From NCBI GenBank assembly GCA_001600455.1, contig BCKC01000002.1:868001-932000 (forward strand): a stretch of 64,000 bases of DNA, in the 5' to 3' direction. A model generated the notes under the pieces. The model had not been told where the DNA came from. It was given only the letters and a program-made list of their open reading frames with translations, and did no database searches. The first letter of the stretch is position 1, and the number at the start of each line of letters is the position of its first letter. Below are positions 56,669 through 64,000 of the stretch, piece by piece. A program made the position numbers and the translations under genes. Origin of the DNA: Endocalyx cinctus. Its lineage: Eukaryota; Ascomycota; Sordariomycetes; Amphisphaeriales; Apiosporaceae.

Positions 56669-58358
56669 TCAGCTCATGGGTATATCACCGCCAAACCCAA
56701 CAGGCCTCCTCTTCCCGCCGTTCTCGGGCAGGATAGCGAGCGCTTTATACAGCTTTCCCATCCCACCAGGGCCGCGATCAACGAGACGTTTCCAAGCCCT
56801 CTCGATCTCCGCCGCTCTCTGCTTCTTCCCTTCGTCCGCGGAGAGATGCTTGATGAGCATCTCGACCCGCTCGGCGATCCCCATAACTTCCAGAAAGGAA
56901 GCCTGGTCGACGGGTCCGTGACACTCGACACCCTCGCTCGCGCGGGTGGCGGCCTCGACGAGGCCTAAAAAGTCCACGTCGGCGCTCAGGTCGACGAGGC
57001 CCGGCTCCGAGAAGGGGCTCACGCGACGGTGGCGTCGGATACCACGTAGGGAGTTCACGGGTATGGTATCGGAGGGGCCGTAGTCGAGGATCAGGGCCGC
57101 GCCCGAAGGGTTCGGCTTGGGGAACTGGGCGCACCCGCCGATCCGCTTGGCGAAGTCGGACGCGTACAGCGACGCGTCCGGGCACACCTCTATGAGGGCG
57201 TCGGGCGTCGACTTCAGGGCCCGGTACCGCGGCGACGTGTCGGGCAGGTAGAGGGAGTGGCGGGTCGGCGTCGGGCTCAGCGTCAGCTGGAACTCGGGGA
57301 CGGGACCGTCCTGCTCGGATTTAGGGGTGCCGAGGTCGGCGTGCGTGGTCCCTTCGGGCGTGGGCGAGACGACCATCTCGCGCCACTGCCGCGTTGGGCT
57401 CGTCGTGTTGGAAGATGCCGACTGCGGGCTGCCGCCGGGGGTCTTCGGATTCTGGGTCGGCGGCACCTCAACCACTTGGAAGGCGTGGATCGGGAGGGCG
57501 TCGAAGAACTCGTGCGCCACAATGAACGGCATGTTAACGGCACTCTGGGGGATGGCCTTGATCGAGTCGGTCCAGACGATAGGTACATCGGAGTATTTGC
57601 TCGTACTATGCCAGCCAATTTTGGATTCTCGCATGACAGCGTCCTGCCCGCAAAGCAGGTCCTTCTGCGCCGCTCGCAACTCCTTACTCGCCTCTACCAT
57701 ATACACGGCATCGATACTCGAAGACATGGCAGGGAAATACTTCATCGTCTGGAGAATAGTTATCAGCATTATTTTAACTTATATAGTATATGATGATTTT
57801 TCTTACTCTTAATATATCATCCATCAAGGTACCTCTACCAGGACCGACTTCGATGATCTCAACGCCATGCTTGGGGCGGCCCTGGGCCAGATACTCGGCA
57901 ACGAACCAAATTCCAATTAGTTCGCCAAACACCTGTGATATCTCAGGTGAGGTAATAAAATCACCCCTCTGACCAAATTGATCGCGTCCCTCCTCGAGAG
58001 CTCCCGTATAATAACCACCGACATCGGCGGTGAGGCACATGCGCATAAAGCTAGCCAGAGGGATTGGACCAGTAGTCTATGAGTGATAAGAATCAGTAAA
58101 ATTATTGGCAAGCCTCAGGGGATCAACCCGGTGTCACGTGTCACTTACATTGATCGCCTGCGTTAACTGCTTGGCCAAAGGTGTCGACCATTTTCTTTCC
58201 TCGTCTTTTCTAACAGGCGTCGTGGTAAAAGATCTTTCAAGATTTATACTTGAATTTCTTAATATATGAGTTGGACGCTGAGATATATATCTTGACCCTG
58301 CTCGGGTGGCAGTCCGGAGTATATTAGACCTCATGATCGTAAGGTCTTTTCTTTCCAA
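56669..58358 (-). CDS. Mitochondrial MidA/NDUFAF7-type arginine methyltransferase, 519 aa
   Basis: Three exons: 58358-58149, 58076-57807 and 57748-56669; 520 codons. The N terminus is basic and Ser/Thr-rich with few acids ([20 protein letters not shown]), as in a mitochondrial presequence; the ATG at 58334 is an equally likely start. The methyltransferase core has [36 protein letters not shown], the SAM-binding [17 protein letters not shown], and [19 protein letters not shown] fungal-type Ser/Pro-rich insertion lies in the middle, followed by [25 protein letters not shown] and [14 protein letters not shown]. In animals and protists this protein dimethylates NDUFS2 during complex I assembly. 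Filamentous fungi have complex I, so the same role is expected. Confidence 0.93.
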
Positions 58359-59212
58359 AGCAAATGAAACTTATCCGATCATGCTCTTTTTTATAAGAGA
58401 GAAGAAAAAAAGGGAAAGAAATGAAAGAAAGAAAGAAAAAAAAAAATATAGAATAACAGAAAAATGGTATTCAGTCAGTTATACATAATACCAACAGCAA
58501 ATCATATGTAATACATAATCAAGGTTGCATGGTCCTCATTATCTATCATTACCAGAAGAGAGAGGGAAGAAGAAGTCGGTGAGGAAGTGAATAAATGATA
58601 GTCATACAAGCTGATAAAGAAGCTTGAAAATGAAGCTTTGAGCTTTTTGCCAAATCGAGCCTCGAACGATCAAAGGTAAAGCGAAACGTATGGATCCGAG
58701 TATTTCCCGATTGAATAAATTTAAGTAAAACCTGTTGACCCTTAATTATCGATAAAACTTGGTGACTTCCTACGTAAACATTGAATATTTATTTACTTCG
58801 TATATTATATTCTTTTTCGTTTTCAATTGATTAATTCAATTCAATAATTACTATTTCATCACAATTCTTACATCACTGAAAATTTCAACTGGACCAGCTT
58901 GATCCAAAAGTTTGCCCAGGCAGCCCAGGTTAAGATAGTAGCTTAGTTTGGTTAGCTGGTATATCTCACCTACCCACCTGCCCACCTACTAAGCAGCTAG
59001 GATGACCCGTGTGGTACCTACATATAGGGCAACTACCTCACTAAATCAAGGGTAGCTTCAGGTATCTACCACGCTGTAGCCTCCCGCCATACAAGACGAA
59101 GAGAAAAAAAAATTAAACAGGAGTAGTATGAGTTTACAACAATCTCTTTGAGACTGAATACCCCCCCTCGAATACGTCATATCATATCATCTTAATAAAT
59201 TTATAAAAGAAT
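58359..59212. promoter_or_regulatory. Divergent promoter of the MidA-like and CDK-like genes
   Basis: 854 nt. A purine tract at about 58397-58450 lies near the MidA-like start. A CCTACCCACCTGCCCACCTA segment lies at about 58969-58988. No factor is assigned. Confidence 0.5.
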
Positions 59213-60685
59213 ATGGCCAGCAAATCCCGCTGGGCGGACACAGCAGAAGATGCGGCGCACGAAGCAAAGTTAAAACGAGAGAAAGAAGAGAAGAAGAGGT
59301 TGAAGGCCGAGAAGGCGCGCAAGGCAGCCGAGGAGGAACGATTGCGAGTACAGCGACAGCAAGAAGAAGCGGAAGCCGAAGCGAGAGCGAAAGCAGAAGA
59401 AAACGATAGACCCCCGGCTAAACGACGGAAACTTACCCCTGAGCGCGAACAACAAGAGAAAGATGGAAAAGAAGAAGGCACGACAGCAACAACAACAAAA
59501 CTATTACGGTTCGAGGCTCCCGGTAGCGGTGGTACCTGGGGTCCGCCCCGAAGCGTCGAGAATTACGATAAGCTGAACGATATCGAAGAGGGCGCGTACG
59601 GCTGGGTGGCGCGGGCCCGAGACCTGGCCACGGGGAACGTGGTCGCGCTCAAGCGGCTCAAGATCGACCACGCCGACCGCACGGGTCTTCCCGAGACGGG
59701 ACTTCGCGAGATCCAGATCCTCAAGGACTGCTCGCATAGGAATATCGTAGACTTGCTAGAGGTGGTCGTCGGCGAAGAAGATGCCTCCCATACAACAGCA
59801 GCGACAAACATAATAAACAATAACATCTTTCTCGTCCTCGAGTTCGTCGAGCACGACCTCAAGAGCGTGCTCGAGGACATGCCCGAACCCTTCCTAGCGT
59901 CCGAGGTCAAGACGCTTCTATCACAGCTCGCCGCCGGCGTAGCCTACCTGCACGACAACTGGATACTGCACCGAGATCTGAAGACGTCCAACCTCCTGCT
60001 GAACAACCGCGGCCGCCTCAAAATCGCCGACTTCGGCATGGCCCGGTACGTCGGCGACCCCGCTCCACCGAAGCTGACGCAGCTCGTCGTGACGCTATGG
60101 TACCGCGGGCCGGAACTCCTCCTCGGCGCGACGAGCTACGGCCCGGCCGTCGACATGTGGAGCGTCGGGTGCATATTCGCCGAGCTCCTGACGCGGGAGC
60201 CCCTCCTGCAGGGCAAGAACGAGGTCGACGAGCTGACCAAGATTTTTGAGTTGTGCGGGATCCCGACCGAGGAGTCCTGGCCCGGCTTCCGCCGCCTGCC
60301 CAACGCCCGATCCCTTCGGCTTCCCGTGGGAAATAGGAACGCCTCGGGTTCCCTCGTCCGCGCCAGATTTCCCTTGCTCACCTCGGCCGGCGTCGCCCTC
60401 CTGTCCGGCCTGCTGTCCCTCAACCCGGACGCGCGCCCCTCGGCGCGCCAGATGCTCGCGCACGAGTACTTCCGCCAGGACCCCAAGCCGAAGCACGAGG
60501 CGCTGTTCCCGACCTTCCCCAGCAAGGCCGGGCAGGAACGGAGAAGGCGTCGTGATACCCCTAACGCTCCCGATAGGAGAGGCGGGGACGCCGTCGGGAA
60601 CTTGGGTGCTGTTGATTTCAGCGGTATTTTCGCCGGTAGGGAGAAGGAGGAGAGGGGCGGTGGGTTTGCTTTGAGGATGGTGTGA
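59213..60685 (+). CDS. CDK10/CDK11-like cyclin-dependent protein kinase, 490 aa
   Basis: Single exon, GC-rich. The N-terminal ~100 residues are a charged coiled coil with a nuclear-signal-like RPPAKRRK (67-74). The kinase domain starts at NYDKLNDIEEGAYGWV. The catalytic Lys is K147 (VALKRLK). The cyclin-binding helix is GLPETGLREI, the PITSLRE/PISSLRE-type helix of CDK10/11. HRDLKTSN is at 253-260, DFG at 273-275, the activating Thr in TLWYRGPELLLG at T294, and PAVDMWSVGCIF follows. An Asn/Thr-rich insertion (SHTTAATNIINNN) sits before the hinge. The C terminus has a FxGREKEER tail after GRRGGDAVG. The family phosphorylates splicing and transcription factors; the S. pombe relative is Ppk23. 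Confidence 0.93.
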   Translation: MASKSRWADTAEDAAHEAKLKREKEEKKRLKAEKARKAAEEERLRVQRQQEEAEAEARAKAEENDRPPAKRRKLTPEREQQEKDGKEEGTTATTTKLLRFEAPGSGGTWGPPRSVENYDKLNDIEEGAYGWVARARDLATGNVVALKRLKIDHADRTGLPETGLREIQILKDCSHRNIVDLLEVVVGEEDASHTTAATNIINNNIFLVLEFVEHDLKSVLEDMPEPFLASEVKTLLSQLAAGVAYLHDNWILHRDLKTSNLLLNNRGRLKIADFGMARYVGDPAPPKLTQLVVTLWYRGPELLLGATSYGPAVDMWSVGCIFAELLTREPLLQGKNEVDELTKIFELCGIPTEESWPGFRRLPNARSLRLPVGNRNASGSLVRARFPLLTSAGVALLSGLLSLNPDARPSARQMLAHEYFRQDPKPKHEALFPTFPSKAGQERRRRRDTPNAPDRRGGDAVGNLGAVDFSGIFAGREKEERGGGFALRMV

Positions 60686-61477
60686 GGGTTCGTATATAGA
60701 TTAGATATATGTGAGAGAGGAAACTGTCAAAATAAATAGTGGATAATAACTTTGTTTATATGTATTGTCTAGTTCAACAGAGGAACACTCATGTCTCATC
60801 TACGAAAGCGCTAGAGAAAATGGATACCATTCACGTTACCACATCACCACTGACCTAGTTCTTTGTCTGAATTGTGAAAACTGGTCAGCCATTTTTCCTG
60901 GTTCTTCAAATATATTCGTAAAGCTATGATACGTGTAAGTTTTGAGTGATTGGTCTATCCGCATCCTCTTGTCTGGTCGTATACTGACTGTATTCGTGAT
61001 CCGCACTAGAAGACTTTTACTTCGTCACTGATATGATACGCTAAGTAAAGGTTGATCAATTTCATTAAAGAGCTACATTGGCAAAGAATAATCTCTATAT
61101 GGTCTCGTAAAATATCCGTGGCAAATAAAGTACAATACCATAAAAAATTCTAAAATCGTAACAGATGTGTATGGCTTTATATTATTTCCCTTTGCCCCCC
61201 ACCTAGTTTTTTCACCTCGCGCCAAAAGATGGACTCTCTGTAATAAATAATTGATAAATATAAGATAAAATTAACGCCCGCATGATGATGAGTTTCCTTA
61301 TTCCCATATTACCGGTGCTGATAAGCACGTACGTAGATCAATTCCCATCGTCTGTCCCAACTACTATGTGCAATATTTTTTTTTCTTCTTGGATAGTCGA
61401 GTATCCTTTCCTACCCAGACCCAAACATCTTGTATTCAAAAAGTGCAGTATGTAAGGGTCTAAGGGTGCCTGGGTGC
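60686..61477. other. Convergent 3' spacer
   Basis: 792 nt between the kinase and DUF7137-like stops, AT-rich. No gene is seen. Confidence 0.5.
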
Positions 61478-62387
61478 TTAGAAAAGCCCGGCGATACCGG
61501 TTACGTACCACGTGAAACTCAGTACCGTGATAATGCTCATGGTCAGGGCGAAACCCAGGGCCCTACGATCGACTTCTCCGGGCCCTCCGCTGCAGGTCGC
61601 ACATTTCCATTCACTCAGGTTCGAGTACGGCTCGCCGGTATACAGACCGAACTGGAATCCGCTGAACGGCCGCAGATATCCAAAGTCAGGTAAGTCGCTT
61701 ACGGCCGTGTCCGAGTCAGTGATCAAAAGAGTGTATTGGGCCACGACAAGGGGGCTCTGTATCGCCGACTCTTGGTATTTGTTCGTGTCCCAGGTGAAAG
61801 TCGGGCTAGGCTTAAAAGTCATATTCTGAGTAAGAGTCCAAGTTGCGCTGGCGACGGAGCACGAGACAAGCACGTCGATGGCGGTGGGAGTGCCTTCCAG
61901 GGAGGTGTAGTTCCACTTCCAAGTAATGGGAGTAGGATTCTCGATTCTGTATAGAGTCGAACTGGCGGTGGAAGCAGGTGAGATCATGTTGACGGCACCG
62001 TATCCATCTGACGCATCGAACGTTTTGTGCGTAGTACTCGAGGATCCCTTAGTTGTTTTCGTGCCCGTTTGTGTACCAGTCTCGGAGGCCGTTGTTTGTG
62101 TCTTGCCACCTGTATTGAAGTTGGTGGTCTTGGGACTGGTAGCGGTAGTAGTGGTGTCATCGTCGTCGTTTGAGGCTGACGAAGTTTCGGCCGGCTGATC
62201 TGATGCTGTAAAAATACTGTTAATCTCATACTGTTTCTAACAATTTGTATCATTTCAGAAGGGGATCGCACGTACTCGTTGTTGTATCGTCTTGTCGTAC
62301 CACAAGGGCATCGATATCAGGAAGCCATCCGGAAGCTGCCGCGAGCGGTGCGAAGGCGAAGGCCACGGCTAGAAATTGGGCTCTCAT
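61478..62387 (-). CDS. DUF7137-like cell-surface protein, 279 aa
   Basis: Two exons: 62387-62276 and 62205-61478; 280 codons. The start MRAQFLAVAFAFAPLAAASG is a clear signal peptide, and starting at internal Met codons would lose it. A Ser/Thr/Asp-rich, probably O-glycosylated stretch follows. Then comes one folded domain (GAVNMISPA...YRIENPTPITWKWNYTSL, TPTAIDVLVSCS, FTWDTNKYQES, YTLLITDSD, FQFGLYTGEPY) closing with EWKCATCSGG. A C-terminal hydrophobic helix (ALGFALTMSIITVLSFTWYV) ends the protein, so it is membrane- or GPI-anchored. The domain pattern fits the fungal family I recall as DUF7137, with an immunoglobulin-like fold guessed. Role unknown, probably in the cell wall. Confidence 0.85.
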
Positions 62388-64000
62388 GTTGTCTTAATTT
62401 ATGGGATGCGGGTGTGGTAATTGTTAGAGATTTTATGATCGAAGATAATCCGTGACAAAATGGCCGTTGAGAAATGTCCCGAAAACACCGATACTACTAC
62501 ACACAAGCAAAGAAACGTATGGATAGTGCCGACAGAACAGGAATCACCCCAAAGTTTTGCTGTGGTCGATATGTGTCTTGTTCACGTTGAACAAGCGGTT
62601 GCTGTGTCTACTAAGCCCCCTTTTTCGACTACTTATTAAGAGTGTTATTGTAGTTGGACGCCTAGAAGGGTAGGACAATTAATGTACAGTTTTAGGGTAG
62701 TCCGGACTTCGCCAAGTAATGAGCAAAAGACAGGTTTAAGGGGTAAAAACGAGTGTTAAAAAGAAGTTTTAAGAAATATATGTATATTAAAATAAAAAGC
62801 GAATGACTACGAAGAGATAGTAAAAAACGAAGAAACTATCCCAACTATGATGATAATACTTTGCTAATTCATCAACTGAGTTATGGGAAAGAAAAAGAAA
62901 AAGAAGAGGGAGAAGAAAGATAGACAATACGATGTGTTGGATGGGTTAGAAAAGTTGACAGAAAAGCATGGATACAATTGGTCCTTTTCCTTGTTGTGAA
63001 CCTGGCCGAACACGAGAATTGACAGGGGTAAAGGGTAGGGGAAAAAAAATATAAATAAAAAATAAATAAAAAAAGGGACGTGCTAGACGGGATGGTTGCT
63101 AGAAGGGTTTGGTAAGCTGTACTGGGCTACTACTAGGTACTATAATAGTATCTACTACACTGTAGTATAATACATACAGGTGTACGGAGTACTACAGGTA
63201 TACATTTTAGTGGAGTGTTGATCTGCCCATTGCTGATGGCGCGCCGTAAATGATCACCCAAGTCATCTCTGATCTCGTATGGAACGTTTAGCGTGGCGGA
63301 GTAAGAAAAAAAAAAGATCCACCAAATCTGCATGAAGCCGTACTTCAAAACCTGGAAATAAATACCACGTCGAGTATAGTGTAGTTTTAAGTGAATACCA
63401 TAATAAATGCTACACAACGAATAAGGTTATATTGTCGTCATAGGAAATGCGAAATGCAAATCCATATATACCTCTACTATGTACAGTATCCAAGGTCTTG
63501 TTGTGGTGTTTATTATTTACTGGAAGATATTGTTCGTAAACTACTGTATGGACGGTATTGTGTACATCGTATATTATGTAGGCTTACAGTGGACTATACC
63601 TACGCTAGGTAGTAGTTAATCTGCATTAAGCAGTATGGTACAGTAGTGTGGTGGGTATTACGATCTCTACCAATGTACATATTATGTACCTAGGCTATGT
63701 ACTGTACAGCAATTCCATTTTATCTTCAACTCATTAAAGAAAGGACTGGACTTCGGGAAGTATTGCACATTTGCCTCTTTCTTACTTAGGCTCAGTTCAG
63801 CAAAGTACCAGCTATCCGTACATACCAGGTAGGTACTACATACAGTGACGGTGGTAGTGATAGATAAGTTCATACGGAGTATGTATGGATACGGATACTT
63901 AAGCAAATTATGCCAAGAAAACGAGTCCTGGAAGCAAAACGGTATAGCAAAGTATTACAGATACCAGTAATGAACGGCTTCCTAGGAAGTCATTCATTTG
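62388..64000. other. Non-coding window end rich in short repeats
   Basis: 1.6 kb with no supported gene. The last 900 bases repeat GTACTAC/GTAGGTAC/TACAGT words; TACGGAGTA occurs at 63183 and 63873. A 16-bp block CTTCCTAGGAAGTCAT at 63978-63993 matches 47804-47819. Purine-rich tracts lie near 62885-62920 and 63030-63075. Confidence 0.55.

Overview
The window is nuclear DNA of a filamentous ascomycete, most likely a Pezizomycotina mould. The genes are eukaryotic (delta-COP, an APC/C subunit, Kti12, a U-box cyclophilin, a mitochondrial MidA-type methyltransferase). Nearly all introns are 50-120 nt GT-AG introns, many with a CTAAC/CTGAC-type branch site. Several proteins belong to fungus-specific families (DUF2420, DUF3433, DUF7702, DUF7137, ankyrin-CorA fusions, Zn2Cys6 regulators). 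The exact genus cannot be read from the sequence.

Layout. 1-1894: gene-free, with a (CA)n microsatellite around an assembly gap. 1895-11176: housekeeping block (acidic DUF2420 protein, delta-COP, APC4). 11653-15609: large DUF3433 membrane protein whose frame is interrupted by two in-frame TAG codons and is otherwise intact. 15610-29856: AT-rich, gene-poor accessory stretch with a secreted Kex2-processed cysteine-rich protein, an intronless D-aminopeptidase-like serine hydrolase, a SnoaL-like protein and a secreted seven-bladed PLL-type propeller lectin. 29857-39087: metabolic block (acyl-CoA synthetase-like ANL enzyme, Kti12, and a divergent pair of MFS permease and SAF-domain oxidoreductase). 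40559-49002: ankyrin-CorA protein, Zn2Cys6 regulator and DUF7702 membrane protein. 51371-62387: conserved core (U-box cyclophilin, PTM1-type seven-TM protein, MidA/NDUFAF7, CDK10/11-like kinase, DUF7137 protein). 62388-64000: repeat-rich non-coding tail.

The most interesting signal is in the DUF3433 gene. About 1,320 codons stay in one frame across two TAG codons. The second TAG lies in the 9-nt loop of a 9-bp hairpin in the transcript. That is the known signature of sexual-stage A-to-I editing in filamentous ascomycetes (UAG to UGG), although recent pseudogenisation is the simpler alternative. Other leads are four copies of an octamer in the MFS/oxidoreductase promoter, a degenerate dispersed repeat, a 20-bp perfect palindrome, an over-represented TACGGAGTA word, and 15-nt and 27-nt microexons.

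Exon coordinates were derived by hand from splice signals and reading-frame continuity; the joined lengths given are all multiples of three.
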